Shown: positions 26,966-36,109, numbered from the stretch's first letter. The stretch: DNA of 64,000 nucleotides from Kiloniella laminariae (GCF_027214005.1 NZ_JAPWGY010000007.1:62001-126000); one strand, 5' to 3'. The notes: generated from the letters alone by a model not told the origin. Program-made: numbers and translations.

Positions 26966-27394
26966 ATGAACGTAATCGAGAAGCTGGAAGCTGATCAGGT
27001 TGCCAAACTTGTCGAAGGCAAGAGCAACCCCGAGTTCTCCGCTGGTGACACCATCCGTGTGAATGTTAAAGTTGTTGAAGGTACACGTGAGCGTATCCAG
27101 GCCTTTGAAGGTGTCTGTATCGCCCGCAAGAATGCTGGCCTGAACTCTTCTTTCACTGTTCGTAAAATCTCCTACGGTGAAGGCGTTGAGCGTATTTTCC
27201 CGCTTTACAGCCCGCGTCTGGACTCCATTGAGCTGGTTCGCCGTGGTGATGTCCGTCGCGCCAAGCTTTATTACCTGCGTGGCCGTCGTGGTAAGTCTGC
27301 ACGTATTGCAGAAAAAACCACCGGTGCTGCTGGTAAAGCTGCTGCGACTGATCGCGCTGAAAAAGCAGCTATCAAAGCTGCTGCAAAAGCTTAA
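26966..27394 (+). CDS. rplS: Ribosomal protein L19
   Basis: A large-subunit protein at the 30S/50S interface. The 142 residues contain the canonical [19 protein letters not shown] and P-L-Y-S-P motifs plus an Ala/Lys-rich tail of about 25 residues. The ATG at 26966 has AGAGGATAG upstream; the 26948 start would cover that site. It is the last gene of the ffh operon and is followed by a terminator. Confidence 0.97.
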   Translation: MNVIEKLEADQVAKLVEGKSNPEFSAGDTIRVNVKVVEGTRERIQAFEGVCIARKNAGLNSSFTVRKISYGEGVERIFPLYSPRLDSIELVRRGDVRRAKLYYLRGRRGKSARIAEKTTGAAGKAAATDRAEKAAIKAAAKA

Positions 27395-27421
27395 TTTCCT
27401 CAGCGGAAAAGCGTTTGAATC

Positions 27422-27451
27422 AAAAAGGGCACCTTCATGGGTGCCCTTTTT
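27422..27451. terminator. Bidirectional terminator, rplS / DUF547 gene
   Basis: AAAAAGGGCACC (27422-27433) pairs perfectly with GGTGCCCTTTTT (27440-27451) around a 6-base loop. It has an A-run before and a T-run after, so it can end transcripts from both sides. Confidence 0.95.
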
Positions 27452-27481
27452 GTGTTGCTTGATACTTTTTCTTGGGTAGCT

Positions 27482-28363
27482 TCAGGAGCCGGAAGACGCC
27501 GTGGTAACGACGGGCACGCTGTTGAGGTTCCAGTCATACCGGTGATCGGTGAGATCTCGGACCTGCATCAGCTGGTCACGTTTTTCTTTGGAGGCATGAC
27601 TGCGCAGATGTTCAAGAATCGCGGCGTCACTGTTGCCAAAATCTTCTTTGAACCAGACATAGATGCTGGAAATGACCGCGTCATTGTCTTTTGAAATACT
27701 TACAGCCCGAGGATGGTCGACAAATTTCCGGGCTGCCTGATCAAGCTGTAAATCCAGATCAGAGCTGCTTTCCAGTGCCCTGGCAGGAATATCCGGGCAG
27801 CCGAGAGAAGCGCAATTCAGTACATAGTGCACACGGGGATCTTTCCAGATCGGGCGCAGGATGCCGTGCGCTATATCGTTGAGCGAGAGCTTTTCCCCTT
27901 CGATACGCAAGAGCTTCTTTTCCCAGGGACCTGATGCAAAGAGACCGGGGGAAATGTTGATCTCCTTGATGCTCTCGACGGGCTGATGCTGAAGTATCAA
28001 CTGAACAGTCACGGCGTTGTAGAGATTGACCCAGAATGCAAACTGTTCATTCCGGTTTAAGGTGCTGACGGGCATCGTCTGCAGCTTGTTAATGTACCTT
28101 GCCAGCTTCTGCTGATCGTCTTCTGTAACGCGATGATAGGCCAGGCGGGCAATGCCATCGTAGTGGCTCTCACGATACTTTTCGAGAAACCGAGTCCAGC
28201 TTTGGTGGGGGATGGTTTCATCATTCTCGGAGTTGGCCTCGGTCCAGTGGGGCAGGAGTTCGGCGCTTGGTGCCAGCAGGGCCTCAAAAGACGAGATCCC
28301 GGCAACAAGAAAGCCTGCAGCCACGACGAGGATTATTGAGGCTCGGCGGAAAAGGCGAGTCAT
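27482..28363 (-). CDS. DUF547 domain protein, exported or membrane-anchored
   Basis: The 293-residue protein has an N-terminal hydrophobic segment at about residues 7-27, either a signal peptide or an anchor. The DUF547 core shows F-W-V-N-L-Y-N-A-V-T, G-P-W-E-K-K and H-Y-V-L-N-C-A-S-L-G-C-P, with two conserved Cys. The fold has been likened to papain-like proteins, but no activity is established. The C-terminus ends in a short Thr/Ser tail. The gene converges with rplS and is divergent from leuC. The function is unknown. Confidence 0.88.
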   Translation of the reverse strand: MTRLFRRASIILVVAAGFLVAGISSFEALLAPSAELLPHWTEANSENDETIPHQSWTRFLEKYRESHYDGIARLAYHRVTEDDQQKLARYINKLQTMPVSTLNRNEQFAFWVNLYNAVTVQLILQHQPVESIKEINISPGLFASGPWEKKLLRIEGEKLSLNDIAHGILRPIWKDPRVHYVLNCASLGCPDIPARALESSSDLDLQLDQAARKFVDHPRAVSISKDNDAVISSIYVWFKEDFGNSDAAILEHLRSHASKEKRDQLMQVRDLTDHRYDWNLNSVPVVTTASSGS

Positions 28364-28833
28364 GGGGGCTCCTTGAAAGTAACTTACAGCTGCGCCAATT
28401 GAATATTTGGCTATTGGGCATTTATGGCGGATGTCTTTAACGGTAATATGGACAGAACAGGGCCATTTTGTGAGTGATCGTCTGGTAACAATCCTGTGGC
28501 CAAAATGGGATATCCTGTGATTGGTTTTTTAACATTTTGATTTTGTTTCATTTTCGAGCAGAAAATTGATGACGTCATCTGAGGTGGTCAGAGGTCATTT
28601 CGCGATGATTGCGCAGGAATAAAAATGTGTTGATGTGATGCGGCGTAATTTTCTTATCGTCGGAGTGTAAAAAATGGAATTATTCGTTCTAAAAGACTTT
28701 TCGCCGCAATGCGGAAGCGTTATGCTCCGCGCGAACTTGTAGTATGGTCGTTGGCCGCTGTTTGAGGTCTTGCATCTGGCAGAACCGAAGAGGTGGGGAA
28801 CAGCCGCTGAAAAAAAACGAGGATTGAGTTAGG
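28364..28833. other. Divergent regulatory region, DUF547 gene / leuC
   Basis: These 470 bp lack a convincing gene. A perfect 12-bp palindrome GATGACGTCATC lies at 28568-28579. CCATTTTG at 28463-28470 is repeated in inverted form as CAAAATGG at 28501-28508. Short frames near 28710 start with ATG but carry no run of Leu codons, so a leucine attenuator is not supported. Promoters for both genes must lie here. Confidence 0.5.
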
Positions 28834-30240
28834 ATGAGTAACCCGCGCACCCTTTTCGACAAGATCTGGGATAATCATGTTGTCCATCGTCAGGATGACG
28901 GCACCTGTCTGTTGTATATTGACCGCCATCTGGTCCATGAAGTTACCAGTCCCCAGGCATTTGAAGGACTCCGGATGACCGGTCGCAAAGTGCGTCGCCC
29001 GGAAAACACTCTTGCTGTTCCCGATCATAACGTTCCGACATCCGGTCGGGCCCAGGGCATTGCTGATGAAGAAAGTCGTATTCAGGTTGAAACGCTTTCT
29101 CGCAATTGCGAAGAGTTTGGTGTTCAGCTGTTTGGGATGAACGATATCCGTCAGGGTGTGGTGCATATCATTGGTCCGGAGCAGGGATTCACGCTACCGG
29201 GAATGACAATCGTGTGTGGTGACAGCCATACGGCGACTCATGGCGCCTTTGGCTCACTGGCTTTTGGTATCGGAACATCCGAGGTCGAGCATGTGCTTGC
29301 AACCCAGACCCTGATCCAGAAACCTGCCAAGAACATGCGGATCACGGTTGAAGGTGATCTTTTGCCGGGCGTAACCGCGAAGGACATGATCCTGCATATT
29401 ATCGGTGTGATCGGGACTGCTGGCGGGACCGGATATGTGATCGAGTATGCCGGAGAAGCCATGCGCAAGCTTTCCATGGAAGGCCGGATGACCATCTGCA
29501 ACATGTCAATCGAAGCCGGCGCCCGTGCTGGCCTGATTGCCCCGGATGAAACAACCTTCGAGTACATCAAAGGCCGTCCTCTGGCACCAAAAGCCGGTAA
29601 CTGGGAACAGGCTGTTGCCTACTGGAAAACCCTGCCATCTGATGCGGGTGCGAAATACGACAAGGAAATCGTTGTTCAGGCAGCGGATATCGAACCACAG
29701 GTGACCTGGGGTACGTCACCTGAAGACGTGGTTGGCATTTCCGCTTTTGTTCCTGCGCCCTCTGATGGGCGTGATGCGAACAAAAAATCTGCCATTGAAC
29801 GTTCGCTTGATTACATGGGTCTCAAGGCAGGCCAGCGGGTTCAGGATATTATCATCGACAAGGTCTTTATCGGGTCCTGTACCAATGGCCGGATTGAAGA
29901 TCTGCGCGAAGTGGCACGGATTGCCAAGGGCCGCAAGGTTGCCGAAAGTGTCTATGCGATGATCGTTCCCGGCTCGGGACTGGTCAAGTTGCAGGCCGAG
30001 GAAGAGGGGCTGGACGAGATCTTTATCGAGGCAGGATTCGACTGGCGCGAACCCGGTTGTTCCATGTGTCTGGCGATGAACGCGGATCGTCTGTCACCGG
30101 GCGAGCGCTGTGCGTCAACCTCGAACCGTAACTTCGAAGGTCGCCAGGGCCGTGGTGGGCGTACCCATCTGCTGAGCCCTGCCATGGCTGCAGCTGCAGC
30201 AATTGCGGGACATCTCGCCGATGTCCGCGACTACGAATAA
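28834..30240 (+). CDS. leuC: 3-isopropylmalate dehydratase, large subunit
   Basis: With LeuD it isomerises 2-isopropylmalate to 3-isopropylmalate in leucine synthesis. The 468 residues carry the three [4Fe-4S] ligands at Cys349 (G-S-C-T-N-G), Cys409 and Cys412 (G-C-S-M-C), and the active-site S-R-N-F-E-G-R near the end. The length and motifs are standard. leuD follows after 22 bp. Confidence 0.98.
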   Translation: MSNPRTLFDKIWDNHVVHRQDDGTCLLYIDRHLVHEVTSPQAFEGLRMTGRKVRRPENTLAVPDHNVPTSGRAQGIADEESRIQVETLSRNCEEFGVQLFGMNDIRQGVVHIIGPEQGFTLPGMTIVCGDSHTATHGAFGSLAFGIGTSEVEHVLATQTLIQKPAKNMRITVEGDLLPGVTAKDMILHIIGVIGTAGGTGYVIEYAGEAMRKLSMEGRMTICNMSIEAGARAGLIAPDETTFEYIKGRPLAPKAGNWEQAVAYWKTLPSDAGAKYDKEIVVQAADIEPQVTWGTSPEDVVGISAFVPAPSDGRDANKKSAIERSLDYMGLKAGQRVQDIIIDKVFIGSCTNGRIEDLREVARIAKGRKVAESVYAMIVPGSGLVKLQAEEEGLDEIFIEAGFDWREPGCSMCLAMNADRLSPGERCASTSNRNFEGRQGRGGRTHLLSPAMAAAAAIAGHLADVRDYE

Positions 30241-30262
30241 GCGCTGAAGGGAAGACAGGGTT

Positions 30263-30865
30263 ATGGAAAAATTTACCTCACTCACTTCTGTGGCAGCGCC
30301 GCTGCCACTGGTGAATATCGATACGGATATGATTATCCCCAAACAGTTCCTCAAGACCGTGAAACGCACGGGTCTGAAAGCCGGACTGTTTTATGAGTTG
30401 CGCACGGACGAGCAGGGCAATCCCAAAGACTTTGTTCTGGATGAGCCAGCCTACAAGGATGCCAAAATTCTTGTGACCGGGGATAATTTCGGCTGCGGTT
30501 CATCCCGTGAGCACGCACCTTGGGCACTGCTGGATCAGGGCATTCGTTGTGTTATCGCGCCAAGTTTTGCCGATATCTTCTACAACAACTGCTTCAAGAA
30601 CGGCATTCTGCCGATTGCCTTGCCGCAGGAGCAGGTCGACATGCTGATGGATGATGCCCGTCGGGGGTCAAATGCAGTCGTCTCGGTTGATCTGGAAAAC
30701 CAGGAAATCAAGGGGCCTGATGGGGGCACGATCACGTTTGAGGTGGATGCGCACCGCAAACACTGTTTGCTGAACGGTCTGGATGATATTGGTCTGACTT
30801 TTGAAAAAGCCGAGCATATCGACCAGTTCGAAGCCAAACGCAAGGCAACTCAGCCCTGGCTGTAA
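30263..30865 (+). CDS. leuD: 3-isopropylmalate dehydratase, small subunit
   Basis: This 200-residue subunit completes the active site of isopropylmalate isomerase. Motifs: [10 protein letters not shown] near residue 20, [11 protein letters not shown] near residue 80 and N-N-C-F-K-N-G. It is co-transcribed with leuC, and a terminator hairpin follows, so leuB has a separate transcript or depends on read-through. Confidence 0.97.
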   Translation: MEKFTSLTSVAAPLPLVNIDTDMIIPKQFLKTVKRTGLKAGLFYELRTDEQGNPKDFVLDEPAYKDAKILVTGDNFGCGSSREHAPWALLDQGIRCVIAPSFADIFYNNCFKNGILPIALPQEQVDMLMDDARRGSNAVVSVDLENQEIKGPDGGTITFEVDAHRKHCLLNGLDDIGLTFEKAEHIDQFEAKRKATQPWL

Positions 30866-30887
30866 CAGCAATTTTGCGTTGCAATGT

Positions 30888-30917
30888 GAAGGGGACCAAC
30901 AGGTCCTCTTCGTTTTT
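30888..30917 (+). terminator. Intrinsic terminator after leuCD
   Basis: GAAGGGGACC (30888-30897) pairs with GGTCCTCTTC (30902-30911), including one G-T pair. The loop is AACA, and GTTTTT follows. Confidence 0.85.
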
Positions 30918-31019
30918 GGGTCCTGCTGGGATGGCCAAAGCATAAGAGTAAGACGATCTTAATTTGGGGTGGCTCATGGTCTGCCCTTGTTTGTGGAATA
31001 GTTCGGAAGAAGACAAGAC

Positions 31020-32132
31020 ATGGCATCTAACAAAAATCTGTTGATTCTCCCCGGTGACGGGATCGGTCCTGAAGTGATGGGCGAAGTCCGTCGTGTTGTC
31101 GAGTGGATGGACAAGCGCCGGGCTGTCAGCTTTGACATTACCGAAGACCTTGTGGGGGGCGCCGCGATTGACAAGCACGGTGTGCCGCTGGCGGATGAAA
31201 CAATGGATCTGGCACAGGAAGCCGATGCGGTTTTGCTGGGGGCTGTCGGGGGACCCAAGTGGGATAATCTTGATTTTTCGATCAAGCCAGAGCGCGGCCT
31301 GCTGCGTTTGCGCAAGGAAATGGAACTTTTTGCCAACCTGCGTCCGGCGCTGTGCTTTGATGCGTTGGTTGCCGCTTCTTCGCTCAAGCCTGAACTGATT
31401 GCCGGTCTGGACATCATGATCGTGCGCGAGCTGACCGGCGGGGTTTACTTCGGCGAGCCGCGTGGCATTGAAACCCTGCCAAACGGGGAGCGTCGCGGGA
31501 TCAACACCCAGGTTTATACAACGTCGGAAATCCGCCGTGTGACCGAGGTCGCCTTTGATCTGGCGCGCAAACGTGGCAGCCGGGTCTGTTCGGTTGAAAA
31601 GGCCAATGTCATGGAATCAGGTCTTCTCTGGCGCGAGGAAGTCACCAAAATGCACGGTGAGGGCTTTGATGATATCGAGCTGTCGCACATGTATGCTGAT
31701 AACTGTTCAATGCAGCTGGTCCGCGCACCAAAACAGTTTGATGTGATCCTGACTGATAACCTCTTCGGGGACATGCTGTCTGATACCGCGGCGATGCTGA
31801 CCGGCTCACTGGGCATGCTGCCATCCGCGTCGTTGGGGGCAACAGATGCCACGGGGCGCCGCAAAGCCATGTACGAACCCGTCCACGGATCTGCACCGGA
31901 CATTTCCGGCCAGAACAAGGCCAATCCGCTGGCGACACTTCTGTCGTTTGCCATGGCGCTGCGCTATTCCTTCGACATGGGTGATGAAGCTGACCTGATC
32001 GAAAAAGGCGTCGACAGGGTTCTGGCCTCGGGCAAGCGTACCGGGGATATCATGGCTGCTGGCTGTGAAGCTGTCTCGACCAAAGGCATGGGCGATGCCC
32101 TGCTGCGGGCGCTGGATGAACAGGCGGCCTGA
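31020..32132 (+). CDS. leuB: 3-isopropylmalate dehydrogenase
   Basis: This NAD-dependent enzyme oxidises and decarboxylates 3-isopropylmalate to 2-oxoisocaproate. It has 370 residues and motifs [10 protein letters not shown] near the start, [10 protein letters not shown], and the N-L-F-G-D-M-L-S-D metal-site block. The [10 protein letters not shown] cofactor loop is intact. It lies 154 bp after leuD with a terminator in between, and is itself followed by a strong terminator. Confidence 0.98.
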   Translation: MASNKNLLILPGDGIGPEVMGEVRRVVEWMDKRRAVSFDITEDLVGGAAIDKHGVPLADETMDLAQEADAVLLGAVGGPKWDNLDFSIKPERGLLRLRKEMELFANLRPALCFDALVAASSLKPELIAGLDIMIVRELTGGVYFGEPRGIETLPNGERRGINTQVYTTSEIRRVTEVAFDLARKRGSRVCSVEKANVMESGLLWREEVTKMHGEGFDDIELSHMYADNCSMQLVRAPKQFDVILTDNLFGDMLSDTAAMLTGSLGMLPSASLGATDATGRRKAMYEPVHGSAPDISGQNKANPLATLLSFAMALRYSFDMGDEADLIEKGVDRVLASGKRTGDIMAAGCEAVSTKGMGDALLRALDEQAA

Positions 32133-32162
32133 AGATAACTACAGAGACTTTCTTGTTTTTTT

Positions 32163-32203
32163 AAGAGGGGTGGCAAATCAATTTTGCCGCCCCTCTTTTT
32201 TTT
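32163..32203 (+). terminator. Intrinsic terminator after leuB
   Basis: AAGAGGGG-T-GGCAAA (32163-32177) pairs with TTTGCC-G-CCCCTCTT (32183-32197), giving a 15-bp stem with one T-G pair and a 5-base loop. A run of T follows to about 32203. Confidence 0.95.
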
Positions 32204-32302
32204 ATCTGAGAAATGGTGGTGTTCTCCGTAAACATAGTCTTTTCAAATAATTAACAGGTTCTCTCTGGCATTTTACATTTTTTGTCAGTATAACAAATAA
32301 AT

Positions 32303-32332
32303 GATAATGAGAATCATTATCGGATAATTATC
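32303..32332 (+). promoter_or_regulatory. Fur box with overlapping second palindrome
   Basis: GATAATGAGAATCATTATC (32303-32321) matches the classical 19-bp Fur consensus at 18 positions. A second palindrome GATAATTATC follows at 32323-32332, as in tandem Fur sites. TTGTCA at 32282-32287 could be the -35 element, with TAATGA at 32305-32310 as the -10 inside the box. The site ends 17 bases before the inverse-autotransporter start, so iron repression is expected. Confidence 0.8.
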
Positions 32333-32349
32333 AAAAAAGAGTTTGTAAA

Positions 32350-34548
32350 ATGCCTGCTAAACATCTGTTACAAAGAGGGGCCGCTCATGTTGCCCTGTTT
32401 CTGGGGATTACCGCGTATTTACCTTTCACAACAATTTCTCTTTCGGCTGAAGAAGTGAAGGAGCAGCAAAATGTGAGCACCGATAAATGGGGGGCACACA
32501 TAGAAGTGGAAGGGAAGTACGGAACTGATCGGCATATCGGGGAAAGTATCTTGTTTGTGCCCCTGTTTCAGAACGAGGACAGTATGGTGTTCCTCGACCT
32601 AAGGGGGAAACTGGATAATAACCAGTCCCGAGAAGCCAATGTGGGCTTAGGATATCGACAAATAGTCAATGAAGACTGGCTTGTTGGTGGATATGGGTTC
32701 TATGACCGCCGACATTCACCCGAAGGAAACGACTTTAACCAGATGACCTTTGGGGCAGAAGCCCTAACCGAAAACCTGGACTTGCGGGTGAACGGTTATT
32801 TGCCATTTGGCGATACGACCAAAACGTCAAGCAAGTTTGACAGTGTTCAACTCAACGGCAGCTCGATCACAATGCAAGAGGGACAGGAGAGGGCTTTGAA
32901 GGGCTTTGACGGTGAGGTTGGCCATACTCTTCCTGTCCTGTCCCTGATGCCGGATAAATCGGATGAAATGCGTGTCTACCTTGGTGGATATCATTTTTGG
33001 GAAGAAGGGGTGGATAATGTCACGGGACCTCGTGTCAGAGCAGAGTATCGAATGAATGATGTTTTTATTGAAGGGAGCAGAATTAGCCTGAATGGGGAGC
33101 TTCAGCATGATAGTCCCCGTGGCCGGCAGGGATTTGTTGGTCTGAAATTCCGTATTCCCCTGCAACCAGATACTGCTCGGGGCCAATCCAGACTTTCGCG
33201 GTTAGAGAAAAGAATGACCGAAACAGTCGTGCGGGATGTTGATGTCGTTGCGCAAGCAGGGGCCTTTGGTGAGGAAGTCCCCGCGATTGATATGGAAACG
33301 GGAAAGGCTTTGGTGGATCTGAACGTTATTGATGCCAAAACCGGAAGTGAACTGAAAACCGGAATTGAAACGGCTGAAGCGACAAAAGTGGCGTTTGTTA
33401 ACAGTAAGGGGCAAGTCCTAAACATCGATGATACGATTACTTTACAAGCAGGACAGAGAGTCCGAGGTAATTTCAGGGTAAAGCATCCGACGACCGGACG
33501 TGAGATGAACTTTGGAAATACAAGTGTCCATGGAACGGATGCAACGAAGCATGTCTTTGCAATGAATGATAATTCATCTCTGTCTGGGGTGGTAATTTCC
33601 GGAGGTTACCACGGGGTGCACTCCAGTGGTAAAAACAACGTAACCCTCAGTGATATCCAGATTAGTGCCACGCGAGAAGCTGGTGTCAATTTTGAAGGCG
33701 GTACCAATTTAAAAATTTCCAGACTGGATGTTTCAAATCTGGATTTTGATAATGCGGATGGATTTTCCAATGCCAATCCCAACAATACTGTAACGGGGGT
33801 AGGGTTGCGCATTATCAGCTCTACGGGCGTTGAAGTGGACGGATATCACGCTGACTATCTTGGTACCGGTATTTTGTCCAATAATGTTCGGGACCTGAAG
33901 GTTACGAACTCGACAATTTCACGGACGAGGAAAGAAGGTATGGTGCATCATTATCTGCACGATGCATCTTTTGATAACGTAGAGATTGATAAAACGGGTG
34001 CTGATGGTGCGGCTTTTATAGTTTCTGCTGATGTGTCTTACCGGAACTCATCTCTCACCAATCTTGGCGCTATGAACAAGCTCGGTAATTATAGTGGTGT
34101 AAATATAAGCGGCTTTTCCAGTGATGGAACGATCATTGTCGGTTCGACAGAAAACAAAAACTATAATTTTGATAATCTGAAGATAAGTAATGCGTCAAAC
34201 AGCGGCATGATGCTTCAGGAAATCAGAGATTCAAGTTTTAACAATATTGAAATCAGCAATGTTGATATCATTGGCATCCAGGTGATGAGAATGATGCGAG
34301 ATGTTGAGAATCTCGAATTTGATAATGTTCAGATCAGCAATGCGCAAAATGCCGGTTTCTGGATGATGGGTGATGTCAGTGACATTCAGGGTGATATCAG
34401 GATAACGGATACGGCGACCGCCTGTGGACGTTCAAAGTGGATGGCGGCAAATCTCACTCAAAGCGGGGCTCAGGAACTTCGGATCAATGGAGCAGTTCTC
34501 GCGCCTGTGGATGTGGGCACAACCTGTCAGGAGGTGTCAAATTTCTGA
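32350..34548 (+). CDS. Inverse autotransporter with beta-helix passenger
   Basis: The 732-residue surface protein has a signal peptide at about residues 1-33. Residues 45-275 resemble the inverse-autotransporter beta-barrel of intimin/invasin: W-G-A-H-I-E-V-E-G-K-Y-G, then alternating strands with V-G-L-G-Y-R-Q and G-G-Y-G-F-Y-D-R-R, then R-V-N-G-Y-L-P-F-G. A short helical and linker part follows. From about 395 the passenger is made of short repeats rich in Asn, Ser and Asp (I-S-N-A-x-N-S-G, S-F-N-N-I-E-I-S-N, F-D-N-V-Q-I-S-N), the look of a right-handed parallel beta-helix. There are no Ig-like repeats or C-type lectin end. The Fur box implies expression under iron starvation. Adhesion or polysaccharide binding is inferred. 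The gene seems more AT-rich than its neighbours, which hints at transfer. Confidence 0.85.
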   Translation: MPAKHLLQRGAAHVALFLGITAYLPFTTISLSAEEVKEQQNVSTDKWGAHIEVEGKYGTDRHIGESILFVPLFQNEDSMVFLDLRGKLDNNQSREANVGLGYRQIVNEDWLVGGYGFYDRRHSPEGNDFNQMTFGAEALTENLDLRVNGYLPFGDTTKTSSKFDSVQLNGSSITMQEGQERALKGFDGEVGHTLPVLSLMPDKSDEMRVYLGGYHFWEEGVDNVTGPRVRAEYRMNDVFIEGSRISLNGELQHDSPRGRQGFVGLKFRIPLQPDTARGQSRLSRLEKRMTETVVRDVDVVAQAGAFGEEVPAIDMETGKALVDLNVIDAKTGSELKTGIETAEATKVAFVNSKGQVLNIDDTITLQAGQRVRGNFRVKHPTTGREMNFGNTSVHGTDATKHVFAMNDNSSLSGVVISGGYHGVHSSGKNNVTLSDIQISATREAGVNFEGGTNLKISRLDVSNLDFDNADGFSNANPNNTVTGVGLRIISSTGVEVDGYHADYLGTGILSNNVRDLKVTNSTISRTRKEGMVHHYLHDASFDNVEIDKTGADGAAFIVSADVSYRNSSLTNLGAMNKLGNYSGVNISGFSSDGTIIVGSTENKNYNFDNLKISNASNSGMMLQEIRDSSFNNIEISNVDIIGIQVMRMMRDVENLEFDNVQISNAQNAGFWMMGDVSDIQGDIRITDTATACGRSKWMAANLTQSGAQELRINGAVLAPVDVGTTCQEVSNF

Positions 34549-34630
34549 GGAGTCCGAGTTGTCAGAGAAAAAGTTGTCCTGGTACAATAGTCTTTGCCGG
34601 GCCGAATCCGTTAAAATGCTTATTTCGCGG

Positions 34631-34659
34631 TTGACCGTCATAATAAAGCTGATTACGGT
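34631..34659 (+). promoter_or_regulatory. Candidate promoter of the asd leader transcript
   Basis: TTGACC (34631-34636), a 17-bp spacer and TACGGT (34654-34659) form a plausible alphaproteobacterial promoter. A start near 34666 would lie about 28 bases ahead of the leader-peptide ATG. The -10 element is weak. Confidence 0.35.
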
Positions 34660-34693
34660 GAGCTCCGAATTAACCCCGAGTGGAACAGGTTGT

Positions 34694-34858
34694 ATGTCTA
34701 ATTCCGGTTCATATCTGGCCCAGCGCGCTGCCCACACTGCGAAATCTCTTCGCCGTGCGTTTGTTGCTGCGCGTCCAGTTGTAACCGTGACAACCACCTG
34801 GACCACCATTACCACCCCTGTCACCACCATGAAGGTGAAGATGGGCGGTTGCAGGTAG
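34694..34858 (+). CDS. Threonine-rich leader peptide upstream of asd
   Basis: This 54-codon frame starts at ATG 34694 behind GGAACAGG and ends at TAG 34856-34858. Codons 31-45 (34784-34828) include ten Thr (nine ACC, one ACA), giving T-V-T-T-T-W-T-T-I-T-T-P-V-T-T. This strongly recalls the E. coli thr leader peptide (T-T-I-T-T-T-I-T-I-T-T). asd, a gene of the aspartate family that supplies threonine, follows 150 bp downstream behind a terminator. The leader is probably a sensor of charged tRNA-Thr rather than a working protein. The long N-terminal part is unusual for a leader, and the exact start is uncertain. Confidence 0.6.
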   Translation: MSNSGSYLAQRAAHTAKSLRRAFVAARPVVTVTTTWTTITTPVTTMKVKMGGCR

Positions 34859-34919
34859 ATCCTCTCGGGAATAAAGGCTGATTTAAGGGCCGTCCCATTG
34901 AGGGGCGGCCCTTTTTCTT
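34841..34919 (+). terminator. Putative threonine attenuator before asd
   Basis: Terminator: AAGGGCCG-T-CCC (34885-34896) pairs with GGG-G-CGGCCCTT (34902-34913) around ATTGA, followed by TTTTTCTTT. Antiterminator: ATGGGCGG (34841-34848) pairs with CCGTCCCAT (34890-34898) with one bulged T, which removes the left terminator arm. Pause hairpin: ACCACCC (34811-34817) in the Thr run pairs with GGGCGGT (34843-34849) with one mismatch. The leader stop codon is eight bases after segment 2, so a terminating ribosome would cover it. The terminator itself is clear; the switching is inferred. Confidence 0.6.
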
Positions 34920-35008
34920 TAGGGCTTCAGAGCCGCTGGATGGCGGTAAAGAAACGGAATTTTAATCGGTCCGGTTGGGCCAGAAACTGAAAGAGTATAG
35001 GCGAGAGT

Positions 35009-36028
35009 ATGGGTCACAAGATTGCAGTTATGGGCGCAACAGGCGCCGTCGGTCGCGAAATCCTGACAACGCTTTCCGAGCGTGGTTTTGATATCAAGGA
35101 CATCACCGTTCTGGCGTCCAGCCGTTCCACAGGAACCAAAGTCTCTTATGGCGAAGTGGGTGAACTGACCGTGCAGAACCTGGCGACCTTTGATTTCAAG
35201 GGCACCGACATTGTTCTCTCCTCACCAGGAGGCTCGGTTTCAGCTGAGTACTCTCCCAAGGCAGCCGCGGCAGGTGCTGTGGTTATCGACAATACATCCC
35301 ATTTCCGCATGGATCCGGATGTGCCGTTGATCGTACCGGAAGTAAACCCTGAAGCACTGGCCGGGTACAAAAAACGCAATATCATTGCCAACCCGAACTG
35401 TTCGACCATCCAGATGGTGCATGTCCTCAAGCCATTGCATGAGCTGGGTGTGGTCAAGCGTGTGGTGGTGTCGACCTATCAGGCGGTTTCCGGGGCAGGC
35501 AAGGATGCCATGGATGAGCTGTTCAACCAGACACGTGGAATCTTTGTCAACGATCCGATCAAGAAAGAATGCTTTACCAAGCAGATCGCTTTCAACGTGA
35601 TCCCGCATATCGATGTCTTCATGGATGACGGTTACACCAAGGAAGAATGGAAAATGATGGTCGAGACCAAGAAAATTCTCGATCCGAAAATCAAGGTTAC
35701 GGCGACCTGTGTGCGCGTGCCGGTCTTTATCGGTCATGCGGAAGCCGTCAGCATCGAGTTTGAAAAGGAAGTCACGGTTGAACAGGCTCGCAAGGCCCTG
35801 AAAGACACCCCGGGTATTTCCGTTATCGATCACCGTCAGGACGAGGGTTATGTCACACCACAGGAAGCTGCAGGTGAAGATCCGACCTTTGTTAGCCGTA
35901 TTCGTACTGACCCGACAGTTGATCATGGTCTGAGTTTGTGGGTTGTCGCTGACAACCTGCGTAAGGGCGCGGCCCTTAATGCGGTTCAGATTGCTGAACT
36001 GCTGATAAAGGATCACCTCAACAAGTAG
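35009..36028 (+). CDS. asd: Aspartate-semialdehyde dehydrogenase
   Basis: The enzyme reduces aspartyl phosphate to aspartate semialdehyde, the branch point to lysine/DAP, threonine and methionine. The 339 residues include the NADP motif G-A-T-G-A-V-G-R-E near the start, the catalytic Cys131 in N-P-N-C-S-T-I-Q, and the C-terminal G-H-A-E-A-V-S and R-K-G-A-A-L-N-A blocks. It stands apart from leuB because an adhesin gene intervenes, and it appears to be controlled by the threonine-rich leader. A strong terminator follows. Confidence 0.98.
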   Translation: MGHKIAVMGATGAVGREILTTLSERGFDIKDITVLASSRSTGTKVSYGEVGELTVQNLATFDFKGTDIVLSSPGGSVSAEYSPKAAAAGAVVIDNTSHFRMDPDVPLIVPEVNPEALAGYKKRNIIANPNCSTIQMVHVLKPLHELGVVKRVVVSTYQAVSGAGKDAMDELFNQTRGIFVNDPIKKECFTKQIAFNVIPHIDVFMDDGYTKEEWKMMVETKKILDPKIKVTATCVRVPVFIGHAEAVSIEFEKEVTVEQARKALKDTPGISVIDHRQDEGYVTPQEAAGEDPTFVSRIRTDPTVDHGLSLWVVADNLRKGAALNAVQIAELLIKDHLNK

Positions 36029-36074
36029 GCTGTTTCAGCCGAAGAGGCCCTTTATCTTCCCTGTCGCACTTGCC

Positions 36075-36109
36075 GGGTGTGGAGAGAAATTCTCCACACC
36101 CCTTTTTTT
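36075..36109 (+). terminator. Intrinsic terminator after asd
   Basis: GGGTGTGGAGA (36075-36085) pairs perfectly with TCTCCACACCC (36091-36101). The loop is GAAAT, and a run of seven T follows. Confidence 0.95.

Noticed and set aside
28710-28767. Possible leucine leader peptide before leuC
   Set aside because: The 18-codon frame has only two Leu codons and no terminator/antiterminator arrangement.
34537-34830. Minus-strand 97-residue frame opposite the asd leader
   Set aside because: Val/Thr-rich low complexity is the complement of the ACC run, with no plausible ribosome-binding site.
34721-34879. Cys/His-rich reading frame overlapping the Thr-rich leader in another frame
   Set aside because: It reads as a striking metal-binding peptide, but there is no ATG, GTG or TTG between the upstream stop and the Cys-rich part. 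The composition follows from the ACC-rich stretch read one frame over.
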